Shown: positions 1-10,049, counted from the first letter of the stretch. The stretch: DNA of 64,000 nt from Phymatolithon calcareum (GCA_977006965.1 OZ345368.1:1612001-1676000), one strand, 5' to 3'. Notes: generated by a model not told the origin, from the sequence alone. Numbers and translations: made by a program.

Positions 1-1
1 A

Positions 2-232
2 TCTCCTCTTAGGAAGGATGTGCGAGGCCGGAAATTCATTCGCGGACTCGTCTTTACCTGTGAATATTGCGTGATGGAATTTATTCGTGCTAATGAGTGG
101 GATGATCACAAGAAAACCGAGGAACACAAGAGTAAGAAGAAAGAAAAAGAGGAAATGGAAAAGCGACGAGCTCAGTGGGAGCTGGAGTTGAAGCAAAGGA
201 AGGCGCAGACAGAGAAACTGCTAGCCGCTTAG
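2..232 (+). CDS. C-terminal part of a C2H2 (U1/matrin-like) zinc-finger protein, 5' end outside the window
   Basis: The frame is open from the first bases to a TAG at 230-232, so this is the 3' end of a gene that begins upstream. The visible 76 residues contain one zinc finger, CEYC followed by 12 residues, H, 5 residues, H (C-X2-C-X12-H-X5-H). That spacing is typical of U1-like/matrin-type RNA-binding fingers such as those in splicing and ribosome-biogenesis factors. The finger is followed by a highly charged Lys/Glu/Arg helix that probably forms a coiled coil and ends in KLLAA. A pyrimidine-rich TAG at 10-12 could be a 3' splice site, so the visible piece may be a last exon. The finger class is read directly; which family member it is cannot be said from a single finger. 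Confidence 0.6.
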   Translation, partial: SPLRKDVRGRKFIRGLVFTCEYCVMEFIRANEWDDHKKTEEHKSKKKEKEEMEKRRAQWELELKQRKAQTEKLLAA

Positions 233-2185
233 ATTTATGTGGAACTAGGCTAACTTGACTGCCCGGGTCCTAGTCATTGTGAAAGCCGACGCAAGTATGC
301 GTGGTTACCGGAACGGACTACGGGTTTTAATGCTGTTTGTTGTATACTCGAAGTTGAGTATCGGCACTCATCAAGTGTGCACTATATAATTTCTCCTTAA
401 GTTACTGTTCCAGGTAGGCCAAGAGCTGCTCCGACTCATTTGCAGAATGATTCAGAGATGTCAATAACAAGTAAATCAGAGCTCCCGTCAATAGAGCCAA
501 ACTTGTTTAAAAAATATTCTTTTTTTGTCGCACACCAACAGGGTAAGTTTGGCGCGTTGAAAGCGACAAAGGAAATGAAGTTTGAGTGCAAGAGAGACGT
601 TTCACGCGCCCATATCAATTGCTTCTAGAGTCTAAAGTTGGTATCGAGGTATCTCAGACTAAAGGGCTTGGATGTCCATATAAAGAATTCAGTACTTCTC
701 AAGGTCGAAAGAGTTCAAAAATCCAGAACGACATTGAAGATACGGGCCTCATCATTTGCCGTGCAGTCACCAAAATCTCCCGGAAAGAAGTGACGACACA
801 ATATACTACTCGAGCTTGATGTTCCGTCTTCAGTCAAACGTCAATTCTGGACTTTGCGAAGCGCACACATATTCATCCAAGGTGCAAGGCCATCATCCAT
901 CAAATCAAACTTGTGGGCAATCGTAGTTGACAAGCATACTCCTGAAGAAACAGGTCTTCGGTCAAAAGCAATAGCATCGATTCCACCGTACGATTGAGGT
1001 TTTCATTTCTACCGGTTAGAAACAAATTCTTGTTAGTCAATGGCCGTTAAGAAGAAAATGATGGCGAACGACCTGTCCATCAGTATCAACCAACAAGTCA
1101 ATAACAATCCAGCAGTTCCACAGTACAAACGGTAATGCGGGAACCCACGGACGCCTTATCGATTTGCACGAATTAGCCATATGCTCTTCAACAACCGCTC
1201 GCCTGGGTACATTCTGCAATGCCGCGCTATCGCTGAAGTTCCCCTTAAGGGAAGCACGTAAAGGGACTATTCCGTCGACGACCGCAAGAAATTGACCGTC
1301 GCACAAGTTTTGACCAAAAGCCGCTGGGCAACTCAAACCTGACAATGAAATCTAGCTAAGCCAATGCAGTCAATTTGGTCATTTAAGGGCATGAAAATCC
1401 TATCAAAATATAGCATCAAGCATGCACATCCATTGAAGCCATAATAAACTCGATCCATCCCTCTCAGAACCCTTCTTTTCAACTAGATTTTTACACATCC
1501 AGCCAATACATTCCCCAGCAAACCCAACCCCGTAAGCACATCTTTTGTAAAGTCTGTACCTATTCCCCTTCGCAAAGCACAAACCCCTCTCGCCTGTCTT
1601 CATCCCCATATGGTGATCAACAACACTGGACTGACTTCACCTCGCACGTGCGTCGAAAACCGCTATCCGATCACTCTGACCTGCACACTTTGAGCGTCAT
1701 CCACCATGACGCAAGCAATCACTCTCATCTTCTCCGCGTATACCGTTGCGGCCGCCCTCTCTATGAAGCTTTTATTCCGAGTGTCCTTTCACATCTCGAG
1801 ACTTGCTCTGCGTCGCTCTATTCCGATCCATTTATTGCGCCCAATGCCCCCTTTCTAAATACGTCCATCGGTTCATCCGAAGAGCGGTACAAGAAACTGA
1901 GTCTCATTCATGGTGCTCAGTCGCCATATCCCTGCACCGGAGCGATATACTGCATATCGTATGGGATCTGGCAACCTGAGAGGCTGTGACCGGGCCTTTC
2001 GTTTGGTGAGCGAAGCATGTGGATTCCGAAAATAGCTCCTCGTCTTGTATGCTACATGGCTTTCGGTTGGTGGTACTTTTAAACCTCTGTTGCCACTCGA
2101 TGTTGTACCACAGCACTTGCATACCCCCAAGCCACCACCATCCATCCTTCATGGCGCTGTGAAACCGTTCCGTCGGCTTGCCGCC
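233..2185. other. Gene-poor stretch upstream of the Fanzor gene
   Basis: No convincing gene is seen. Short frames on both strands lack family motifs. A 24-base patch near 573-596 (ending TTTGAGTGCAAGAGA) matches the retroposon copy at 50758-51050 at about 22 positions on the opposite strand, which may mark a very worn copy of that family. Positions 1480-1610 are rich in C, T and A, as promoters of this genome may be, but no TATA box is clear ahead of the gene that follows. Confidence 0.4.
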
Positions 2186-3514
2186 ATGTCCGACGGGGTC
2201 GCTATCCCGAAGAAGGTCCGAGAAGAGCTGAAAGAGTTTGCAGCCAACCAGCGAATCAAAACGTTCTCATTCAAGGTCCGCACAGTCACGACATCGGTCG
2301 ATGCGTGCATCAAGAATGACTTGGACAAGGCCAACTTGCACACGAATGCTAAAGTACTCGGCCTTCTAAGACACTTGGTGTCAGTGTACTTGAACGTGCT
2401 CTTGGATGACCCTGCGGTCTGTTTTGCGGGTTCAAGGATTGTATTCAACGCCGGCGTATTGCGGCACATCGCTCTTCACTTAGCAACGTACAAGATGCGT
2501 GCTCCGAACAAGAAAAGCGAACTGCGTATTCTTCATCTAGAACAGTACGCTGCTGTCAGGACTCATTTGGTGAACTATGTTCACAGACACCACGAAGACG
2601 AAGAACACGGGCTCGGGCCCCAAACCTTGGAGAAAATGCGAAATTGTATCAAGGGACCACTCGGTGTCCTCTCGCGAAACATGTCAGCAGCTAATAAGCG
2701 GCATGTGGAAGACCATTTTGATCAATCCGCAGGACGGCATATTCAATGCTTCATCGAACAGAGGTTCTGGAATGATCTCGGTCTAGACAACTTCCACGAG
2801 ATGACGAAGAAAGCATCCGAAGCTCTATTCAACGCCGCCATGGCCAGCACAGCCGACCGAGCGAAAGAAATCATTGACCGATTTTGCCACCGAAACACAA
2901 TCGCGAGCTGGAGAGATGGTCTTTTCGACATGATGCCGATTTTCCGTGCGCTTTTTGATGACGTTAGGGAATTTCAATCCCCTATTTCAAAGCTCCGAGT
3001 ATTATATCACTTCAGGCGTGAAGTAAGTCCTTTGTACGACGAAGCGTCGCGAGTGCGCTCCGAAGTGGACAGTGCCCAGCCGTATGTTGACTTCCCCAGC
3101 GTTCATGGGAAGTACGACAAACAAAGGATCGTCGCGCAAAGGATTCTGCTCAAGGAAGTTCCCGTTCCGCCGTGGTTCGATACAGCGGAGTCGATCACAG
3201 ACCAACAAGTGCATGAGCTAAGAGCCGCGGTGGAAGAGTCGAGAAAGTCTCTATTCAACGAGAAGAAAGTCCCCGGTCTTGACTCACTTCCCAAGCCTTT
3301 CACTCTACTCCCCTTGTATTCATTGCAGTACGCATTTGTGCACTACGACAACGAATCCGTACGTCAGCTCGCTCCCGGCGTTATTTCGGAAGAAGATTTG
3401 AAAGCAGTAGGGAGTCGGACGTGGTGGACACCATTTTTTGACTTCCATTCAAAGCGCAAGATCGATCGTTACCGACCTCCTCCTGTGAGGGCGAACGGCA
3501 AAAGAGAAAAGTAA
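2186..3514 (+). CDS. Fanzor protein, N-terminal part (first of two overlapping frames)
   Basis: This frame encodes about 442 residues from the first in-frame ATG (2186, context GCCGCCATG); the frame is open further upstream but without an ATG. The product is largely helical and has the layout of the N-terminal half of eukaryotic Fanzor1 proteins: a helical recognition-like region, then a segment near the C-terminus reading KPFTLLPLYSLQYAFVHYD and an aromatic WWTPFFDF. In full-length Fanzors such a segment comes just before the 'TDGVxVxVLL' strand, which here sits in the next frame. The TAA at 3512-3514 shares its last A with the ATG of the downstream frame. Together the two frames make about 870 residues, a plausible Fanzor length. 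The N-terminal assignment rests mainly on position and continuity with the clear nuclease half. Confidence 0.65.
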   Translation: MSDGVAIPKKVREELKEFAANQRIKTFSFKVRTVTTSVDACIKNDLDKANLHTNAKVLGLLRHLVSVYLNVLLDDPAVCFAGSRIVFNAGVLRHIALHLATYKMRAPNKKSELRILHLEQYAAVRTHLVNYVHRHHEDEEHGLGPQTLEKMRNCIKGPLGVLSRNMSAANKRHVEDHFDQSAGRHIQCFIEQRFWNDLGLDNFHEMTKKASEALFNAAMASTADRAKEIIDRFCHRNTIASWRDGLFDMMPIFRALFDDVREFQSPISKLRVLYHFRREVSPLYDEASRVRSEVDSAQPYVDFPSVHGKYDKQRIVAQRILLKEVPVPPWFDTAESITDQQVHELRAAVEESRKSLFNEKKVPGLDSLPKPFTLLPLYSLQYAFVHYDNESVRQLAPGVISEEDLKAVGSRTWWTPFFDFHSKRKIDRYRPPPVRANGKREK

Positions 3515-4806
3515 TGCACCGCAAGGCTTTCAACAAGCTCCCGCGACATCGGAGGAGGAAGAAGAAGAAGAAAAGAAAACTTCTACGCCAGAAGAGATGT
3601 TTAAGGCAAGGAATTCCACTGTGCGTCCAACACTCCTGGGTTCCCGACGACGCACGGTACGCCGAGCAGAAACACAACGAACACGGCCCCATTCCTTGGG
3701 TTGTGTGCAACATTTCCACCGATGGTTTGCAAATCAAGGTCTTGTTAGCTACGATAACCAAGAAGGAGCATACGGAAGTCGCTCGACCAAGTGCTGATTC
3801 CACCCGACAGCCTCCCAAGGAGCCTCTTCCGTCCGGTGTGCGTGAACTGCATCAAAAAGAGTACCACTCCATACGACGCCGTTTCGACATATCGCAGAAC
3901 ACGAAGGGTCTGTTTAAGAACGCGCTTACCATTCGGCCGGAATTTCAAGGAACCTACCAGGTCATTGGCCTCGACCCGGGACAAGTCAAGATAGGGACCA
4001 CCGTGAGAGCCGAAGTGGACCTATCGCTTCATAATACACAAGAAGTCAAAGATGCGATGAAGGCGAAGGACATCGAGAAATCAACTAAGTATGTTTCCCG
4101 CAAGACCTACAGGTTCGAGTCGCTGACGCGTGTCGCGGAGAAGAACGAGGCTGCACGTCGCAACGAAAATGAGGCCTACCGAGCAGCGCTCAACGACTTT
4201 TCTCAAGTGTCGCTAAAGCGTGCCGGTGCAAGTGCTGCATACGCCAACGTTGTCTACAGTACATTGACGGTCATGTGCCGCGAATTGTTTTCCAAGAACA
4301 GACGTCGCCAACGCTTTGCTCGATTCCGCGCCAAATCACGAAACATCCAAGAAATGGCAAAGACTCTTGCCTTTGGAGCTGAAAATGAAGAGTTGCGAAC
4401 TTCGACGAGCCGCGGTGCGGCAAAGCGGAAACTCAAACAAGATTTGTACCGGAGGAAGCGCGTGTTGTTTTTCGGTAATGCGGAGTTTGGTCATGGTTCG
4501 CGCGGTCCTTGTCCGCGCAAGAGGCTTCTTCGTGCGCTCTCGCTTCTCTGTCCAGTCGTCCTGGTCGACGAATTCAGAACATCTATACGCTGCAAAGAGT
4601 GTGGACACACTCTGCAAGGCAATCACCGCTCCCGTGTGTTTCGTTGTACGAACAACCCGACAGGCGAGAGCAAAGGCTGTTCTATCGAATCAATTGACCG
4701 AGACACCAACGGAGCGACAAATATTGCCACTGTGGGTCTCCATCAGCTTCTGGGATTGCCCCGACCGCCCCATCTCAGCAGACCTTCACGCTGCACTCAC
4801 GCATAG
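3514..4806 (+). CDS. Fanzor (TnpB-related) RNA-guided nuclease, RuvC and zinc-ribbon part
   Basis: This 430-residue frame carries the catalytic half of a Fanzor, the eukaryotic relative of IS200/IS605 and IS607 TnpB, which cuts DNA guided by a transposon-encoded RNA. Visible in order: a basic Arg/Lys-rich start (14-28), STDGLQIKVLL (68-78), RuvC-I GLDPG with Asp154, a helical insert (180-290), GNAEFG (Glu324), VDEFRTS (Glu353), a four-cysteine zinc ribbon (Cys360, 363, 378, 389) and RuvC-III DRDTNGATNI with Asp397. The Asp-Glu-Asp set is therefore complete. The gene overlaps the upstream half by one base. A third frame across 3500-3640 reads an acidic Ser-Glu-Lys linker that looks more natural than the basic start used here. 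The true gene may thus have two small frame changes (decay or base errors) or an intron. No terminal repeats were recognised, so its transposon boundaries and guide RNA remain unknown. Confidence 0.85.
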   Translation: MHRKAFNKLPRHRRRKKKKKRKLLRQKRCLRQGIPLCVQHSWVPDDARYAEQKHNEHGPIPWVVCNISTDGLQIKVLLATITKKEHTEVARPSADSTRQPPKEPLPSGVRELHQKEYHSIRRRFDISQNTKGLFKNALTIRPEFQGTYQVIGLDPGQVKIGTTVRAEVDLSLHNTQEVKDAMKAKDIEKSTKYVSRKTYRFESLTRVAEKNEAARRNENEAYRAALNDFSQVSLKRAGASAAYANVVYSTLTVMCRELFSKNRRRQRFARFRAKSRNIQEMAKTLAFGAENEELRTSTSRGAAKRKLKQDLYRRKRVLFFGNAEFGHGSRGPCPRKRLLRALSLLCPVVLVDEFRTSIRCKECGHTLQGNHRSRVFRCTNNPTGESKGCSIESIDRDTNGATNIATVGLHQLLGLPRPPHLSRPSRCTHA

Positions 4807-5449
4807 GCTGCTTGTCTCTTCATTTTTAGATTCTTTGAACTTACATACATTTCTCTTTATACTCCTATCGAGGGCCGCAAACGCGCGGAAATAAAGAGCT
4901 TTCACACCTCGGGGCATCCTACTCGGCTATAGGATTCGTACAATCCGACCTCACACAGGGATAACTGTTTTCAGGAGACGCACGCCATGGTATGACTTCC
5001 CGCTCTGCCGCTACCACCCTGCCTTGGGTTCGTTTTGATCCTGCATCTCAGAGTCTGTCCTTTTCAGACACACACAGGCCCAGAATCGAAACTAAAAGTA
5101 GAAGCACCATATTCTAGATCAGTAGGCACTGCAGCTCTGCTCACCCGGACGATATTGTCAGCCAATCGAATACCAAGGTGCAGTACATTCCACTACATAC
5201 CATAGTGCGAGGTTAGGATTGACATCAATGCGAGTGCTCAGAACTCAAAGTTGGTTTTACGGATTGCTCCCTCTCAGATGCGATTCCGCGTTTCTAAAAC
5301 TAAGGGGGAAACTGCTTAAGTAGACTTCTGACCACCTTCGAGCCATGGGTTCGCTGGATAGGTCGCCTATTACTGCAGCTTCTTGCGCCACTGCATCTTT
5401 GAGTGTCTGCAGGCTTCAATATACCTACCTGCAATTTATGCAAATACTC

Positions 5450-6660
5450 ACTCTTGTGACAGCAAGGTAGGCTTGGAGACTGCCTGCCTTGACAGACTTT
5501 AAAAAGATCTGCGGTTTTATTGGAAACATAAATCCGAAATTTTGGCGACTGAGCTTTCGCGGCGTCCAACAGTCTAGCTCCCCAGAGAAGGCGAGCTGTG
5601 TCACGCTTCTCCTTACTAGAGTTCCCGGACACCGTCCTGTAACTCTTAGGAACCTCCTCCCCGACAATCACCGCTTGCCGGAGAAACGGATTGCCGTAGT
5701 TGTAGCCGTGCGATAGCTTTACTTCTACTACGAAAGATTATAAAGTGTGGGTGGGTGGTCAACAAAAAAACGCGGGCTGCCAACTCAAAAGGCTCTCCTG
5801 TCAACCTTCTGCAGAGAAATCAGATGTCGCACGAGTCCTTGCGGGAAACAGACAGCCGGTGTACCAAGAGCTCCTTACGCTGTTCGCTGCCTTACGCGCG
5901 GTTCACGTCTCGGTTCAGGCACGTTCCGACGTGCGTGCCTCCGTGTGAACGCGTCTTCAAGCTTGCGATGCGTGTGCTGGAGATGAAGGTTTCTTCGGCG
6001 TCCGGCTTAATATATAGGGACTTCGGTCGGCGAGGCTCGGACTCTGAAGCAGTTGCTGGCGACTGTGCGCGCCGGTGAGACTGTCGCGCAAGCTTTCGAC
6101 TCTGCGCGGGTGTGCTCGCCTGTGAATGTGACGCGCAGAGTCTCGGCCTGTCGCAGCGTGGCGCCGCGTGGCGCAACTCGATGAGGGGGTCGCATGGAAA
6201 TCATCCGGAAGAAGTCCTTGGCCCGGTCGTCACGCGCCTAAGGGTTCTTCCAGGTGGCCACCGGTTGTGGCGCCCAGGCGCTGTCGGGCGACTTAGGTTT
6301 GCGCGGGAGCGTCTTAGTGCGTGGCCGCTTCTCGAATGCCGCTGGTTGCGGCTCGAGACGGTGTCGAACAACTTGGCTCGACGCGGAAATCCTTCGCGCG
6401 GCGCTGCTCCTCGAATGCCACTGGTTGCGGCTCCAAGACAGTTTTTGGTGACGCGGATCAACGCCCGAATGTCATCGCGCGTGGTTGCCTTCCGACTGCC
6501 ACCGGGTGTGCCGCCGAGACATAACAAAGGGTATCGATCCATGCGGGTCACCGGCGGTAGTTGTCTTGTGGAGGCGTGTATGCCATCATCGGTGGTCTGC
6601 ACGCAGTGTATGATCTCAAGGGGTAGGTGATGGCAGGATTGAGGTGGGCAAATCTGAGAA
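5450..6660 (+). repeat. Diverged interspersed repeat, copy 1 (about 1.2 kb)
   Basis: Blocks here recur in the same order at 38395-39240: GCTTGGAGACWGCCTG, GCCGTGCGATAGCT, a GGTCAACAAAAAA / GGACAACAAAAAA block, a GTCGCATGG/GTCATGG block with CCGGAAGAAGTC / CCGGAAGGCGTC, CCACCGGTTGTGGC, and TGCCATCATCGGT / TGCCATCGTCGGT. Spacing is roughly kept but the copies are strongly diverged and no intact frame survives, so this is an old dispersed element or segmental copy. This copy is longer and more GC-rich because it includes a tandem array that is single-unit in the other. No terminal repeats were identified and the class is unknown. Confidence 0.5.
6257..6578 (+). repeat. GC-rich tandem repeat, about 80-bp unit, four copies
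   Basis: The anchor GCCACCGGTTGTGGC and close variants begin at 6257, 6338, 6417 and 6498, spacings of 81, 79 and 81. Adjacent text (TCTCGAATGCC, TCCTCGAATGCC, TTCCGACTGCC) and CGCG-rich interiors also recur. The spacing is not a constant multiple of three, so the frames that cross it are not good evidence of a repeat protein. The array sits inside the larger dispersed repeat. Confidence 0.65.
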
Positions 6661-7244
6661 CATCGCCATACCTCCGTACCGTCTCTGTCCTTGCTGCTCC
6701 GACAAAGGGTGTTCTTCGAAAAGGGTACTGTTTCGTTTGCAGATACAGATCCAGATTTCACTCCCTTGCCTCACCTCCAAGTATCAAGATTCAGGCCAGA
6801 GATCGTTGATTTTGAGCTGCACAGTACAGTTAGAGACTAGGCCTAATTAGACTGTGACGGCTGAGAGCGTCCCCGGTCCAATCCTTCCAACCCTAGAGGC
6901 TCTACTCACTCCTTCGTCATTCTCAGGTCGCTATTTTCACGAGACACGATCGAAGTAAGGGGATCTAACAGATACATGTCCGTGGCTCGTGTAAATGGCA
7001 ACTTGGGAATGACGAAGGAGTGGCAACTAGGCCAGAAAAAAGAAACGAGACAGTCGAAGTCATCCCTTTATGAACAATGAAAAGAAGGCGAAAACTGCAC
7101 TCGAAAAGGATACCAACAACTGCATCGGCGCGCCGTTGCGCACCATCGTCTTTTACGACGACATGAAGTAGACAATGCTTCAATAGAGCAGCGACCGTGA
7201 GCCTCATAGGAAATCTGATCAGTGGACCCCAAGCTTTTCCCTCC

Positions 7245-7392
7245 ATCCTCTTTCCGGGGGAGAGTTTTTTGCAGCTACGGCTACACGGATTCGAGTAGAT
7301 TTTAGAAGCTACAGAGCGTAGCTGCTGAAACCCATCTCCCTTGTAGTCTCATGAGAGTTTCTGAGGGCGTTTAATAAAATCCAAATTCAAGA
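7245..7392 (+). mobile_element. Retroposon family B, copy 1
   Basis: Shares with 32527-32702 the blocks TTTCCGGG-GAGAG-TTTTTGCAGCTA, GAAGCTACA-GAGCGTAGCTG, CATCTCCCTTG-AGTCT-ATGAG, and GGGCGTTTAATAAAAT-CCAAATTCAA. The third copy, on the other strand at 54020-54155, is flanked by a 15-bp target duplication, which shows the family is retroposed. All copies end in the same AATAAA-CCAAATTC and A-rich tail. This copy is moderately diverged and its own target duplication was not found. Confidence 0.6.
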
Positions 7393-7502
7393 AAATATCA
7401 GTTTTAGCCGGCGAAAGTACAGGAACGGCACAAGCTCATTTGCTATCACAAAAAACTAGTTTTGCTTCGGCGCTTTTGAAATTTTCCTGGGAGTCGGACG
7501 CT

Positions 7503-7571
7503 AGAAGAAAAAAGAAAAAGAAGAGGTGTCAGTTTTGAACCGTCTGCGGACGCTTGGGGCAACTTTGTCTT
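7503..7571 (-). mobile_element. Retroposon family A, worn fragment
   Basis: The purine-rich start followed by CGTCTGCGGACGCTTGGGGC-AACTTT matches the core of family A (best copies at 32124, 40033, 37450 and 50585). Only the tail end of the element is present and it is diverged. In family A orientation the 3' tail is (TTC)n, so the element lies on the minus strand. Confidence 0.5.
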
Positions 7572-8180
7572 GAAAAATCGCAAGGCTTCGTCAAGTGCTC
7601 GCCTTGTGCAGGCTCTTTCTTGGGATTAGAGCTCGTCTTTTGATAGGCCTGTCTTGACATCTTCGATTTAGCATCTTTTCCAGTTTGTTCTATATGCTCC
7701 GAAGTGCTCATGGGCGGGAATATTCCAAACGACCATTTTATGGTAGGGGTCCTGCATCTCCTTGACTTGAAACACATGTGCGGCGGCATTGTTGTCTTGG
7801 TGTGCGGATCGGACGTTTTTTGTCTTTTTCAACTTAAGTGGCGGCTTCCAAAATCTTTCTTCCTTGGTAGTGCTGTTGTTTGTGCTGGTCAGGGGTTCGT
7901 TCGCCGCCCTGGAGAGGTGCCGATTTACTTTGCCGTGGGTCACGTCCAATCTTACGTTCTAAAACTTGCTCTGGTGCAGGTTTTAAGGCGAGATTCTCTA
8001 AGAGCCTCATGAGTCTTCGCACGAACAATCGTACTGGGACGTCTATTCTGTCCGTCGGCTTCAAAATACGGCGCATTGTTCTGCTCCTTTACGCGCTCCT
8101 TTTTCCAGGATTGTCAAATATGCGATCGAAATAGATCGACTCGATCTTCTTGATCTCATGCTCTACTTTAGGCGCCCATG
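7529..8180 (-). pseudogene. Decayed coding region, family not recognised
   Basis: Three overlapping minus-strand frames in different phases succeed one another (8076-7834, 7949-7668, 7789-7529), preceded by a short one at about 8180-8080 that reads HEIKKIESIYFDRIF. Each looks protein-like in composition (Lys/Arg-rich, amphipathic stretches), as expected of one gene broken by indels. Its 3' end overlaps the family A fragment. No domain is recognised; a worn transposase is possible but unproven, and chance frames cannot be excluded. Confidence 0.2.
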
Positions 8181-9004
8181 GTGTCAGATACATAGTAGAA
8201 ATAGAATCGAATGAACGGGAGCATGGTCCGTACCTCCCATGAAGGTTATTAACAATGTATTAATCTGGAGAAGGAGCGAGAGGCGAGCAGTTGCAAACAA
8301 ACCGATTATCATGATCCCTGACCAAGCGGTACAAGCTGCAATGCTGGAGGAAAGATGAGATGAAGGGTAGTCGCCATCATCTATCGTCAAGGTAGAGGAG
8401 TAGCTCGGCGCATTTACAACGAACAAAATTAATTCCCCGCACTTCCCATGAAGAACAGTCAGAAGCTCGAGAATCATTCTCGTGGGAGTGAATCCTCCCA
8501 GTACCAACTGGGAATTGGCAGTGTGCGACTCAAGCTGTAACATAAAATGGGATATTGCGGCAATGCGAGGAAATTGGAGCGTTTGAGAGCCCCACTGAAA
8601 TTCAGAAATCGATGGCCGAACTTTGATGACAGAAATGCTTACGTGCCAAAAAGGGGCGATTCGGCGAGCAATGTACACTTCGAGGGCACTGGTATACTCT
8701 CGAACGCAGGGTCTGTGGCGGAAAAATTGCTTTGCAAGTCGTATCCTAAGGATGTTCACAGCTTGTTTTACCGAGAGCCCTCCAAGTTCATTGCATGTTG
8801 CAATGCGCATCACTGCTGGCGCACTGGAAGACCTAAAAATGTTTCCAATTCCGGGTACCGATGAGCTCGGAAAGCCAGACATTTCGAGGCGACGACACGC
8901 AAGAAGTTCTTTACGTGTCCGCGCTTTAGCATCGGGCCCGCTTTGGCGACCGACCTTTGCAACATAGGATTTGGATGCTCGTTGAGAAGCTGCTCTCCGA
9001 AGCC

Positions 9005-9012
9005 TATATAAG
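9005..9012 (+). promoter_or_regulatory. TATA box for the small gene at 9110
   Basis: TATATAAG lies about 100 bases before the ATG at 9110. The same box-to-ATG distance is seen for the membrane-protein gene at 34687-36333 (TATATAAAA at 36432-36440 on its strand), which supports both as real promoters with a leader of roughly 70 bases. Confidence 0.5.
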
Positions 9013-9109
9013 CCAGTTCCACGACGGGGCAAGACCTGAGCTGCGCACAATAGCCATCAACAATCTCAGCAGACTACACCTCACCTAAAACTTCATCCCA
9101 GAACTCAAG

Positions 9110-9343
9110 ATGAAATCAGCATCTCCTAACATGCTTCTCCCGACACTACACCCCACCACCGACGTCTATCCAACGCCCACGGCCCCAGACGGGCTCATCT
9201 TGCAATTGCGCCGCATTCAGTATTGGTCGACCGTATTGGACTTTCCCCCTAAGACAATAACACGAAGGAGGAGAGGCAAAAAGGTGCGGTCAAAGTCTTC
9301 ACAAGCTGCTCTCGTGGAAAGTCTGAAAGAGCTAAGGATTTAA
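9110..9343 (+). CDS. Small basic hypothetical protein, 77 residues
   Basis: The frame starts with a true ATG in the context CTCAAGATGA, about 100 bases downstream of a TATATAAG box, after a C- and A-rich leader without upstream ATGs close by. The N-terminal 35 residues are Pro/Thr-rich; the C-terminal part has a strongly basic cluster (TRRRRGKK, residues 50-57) that could be a nuclear localisation signal, then SSQAALVESLKEL, a possible helix. No family is recognised. The promoter-like spacing is the main reason to call it; it could also be the first exon of a longer gene or a chance frame. Confidence 0.4.
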   Translation: MKSASPNMLLPTLHPTTDVYPTPTAPDGLILQLRRIQYWSTVLDFPPKTITRRRRGKKVRSKSSQAALVESLKELRI

Positions 9344-9974
9344 TGCCTGATTGTGATGCAGCGTCTGGTGCAGAACTGGCGACGTTTACGCTGAAGTTGA
9401 CGCACGTTGTGGTGAGTAAGGATTTGTGGACTTCAAGAACATCATGCTCTTGAATTCCAGGAACCCAATGCTGCTTTGCGAATCGATGAGTGTGTGGGCG
9501 AGTTCATTTAGCTTCGAGTAGGATCGTAACAATCTCCATATGTGCTTTTCTGTATTTTGGATATAGGCGGCAACTTAACTTCATCCGGTGATGGATATTA
9601 TGCTTCCAACTATACGCAAGTTGATCTGGGGCTTAAGCATCTCTGGCTACCATTGTAGGGCATATCGAGATTAAACATTTTGCAGAGACATAATACGTTT
9701 TCCTTGCTTCCCTGTCAAGGGAACTTTTATTTTCTCGTCCTGTGCAGTAGATATGGTTATATCACTATATGCATTATCAACTCCTTGATAACCGGTTCTC
9801 GTATGCTGTACAAGAGAGGAAACTAACTAAAGAGCTGGGCATCCTTCAGAGCTCTTTCAAGTATTCCATCCCTGTTTTCCCTTTCCTGGTTTAAGAAGAA
9901 CGGATGCGAACAGCAATGAGGACAATCGGAGGCTTTGCCCGAAGAAGCATGCCAGCTAAGCAAAACAACGCAGA

Positions 9975-10049
9975 GCAAATGTAGAGCAACGAGAAGTCTC
10001 CCAGACTCAAGATTTCTGTCTGGGAGACTTCTCGTTGCTCTACATTTGC
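9975..10049. repeat. Perfect inverted repeat, 32-bp arms, 11-base loop
   Basis: The left arm 9975-10006 (beginning GCAAATGTAGAGCAACG) is the exact reverse complement of the right arm 10018-10049, separated by TCAAGATTTCT. A transcript from either strand would fold into a 32-bp perfect hairpin, a possible small-RNA precursor. A foldback duplication made by template switching, or an assembly artefact, would look the same. No terminal signals of a transposon are seen. Confidence 0.9.

Larger units (their letters stand above)
4807..9004. other. Repeat-rich region without an intact gene
   Basis: Contains the diverged repeat at 5450-6660 with its internal 80-bp tandem array, retroposon fragments near 7245 and 7503, and decayed minus-strand frames at 7529-8180. 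The first 150 bases follow the Fanzor stop and hold small hairpins such as GGATT-CGTAC-AATCC (about 4931-4945) but no recognisable guide-RNA structure. A 288-codon minus frame at 8184-9050 opens with TTG rather than ATG and has no family motif, so it is not called. Confidence 0.4.

Noticed and set aside
3381-3818. 145-codon minus frame
   Set aside because: Antisense to the Fanzor gene with a poly-Phe run caused by the AAG/GAA-rich linker.
2186-4806. Bacterial IS605/IS607 TnpB and hence a prokaryotic window
   Set aside because: Length of about 870 residues, the 'VDEFRTS' Fanzor-type arrangement, and the surrounding eukaryotic kinase, SINE, LINE and Copia elements all argue for a eukaryotic Fanzor.
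6112-6630. 172- and 186-codon Arg/Ala-rich frames on both strands
   Set aside because: They are the 80-bp GC-rich tandem repeat, whose spacing is not a multiple of three.
8184-9050. 288-codon minus-strand frame
   Set aside because: Opens with TTG, first ATG is 56 codons in, no motif, and a TATA-driven plus-strand gene shares its upstream region. Likely chance.
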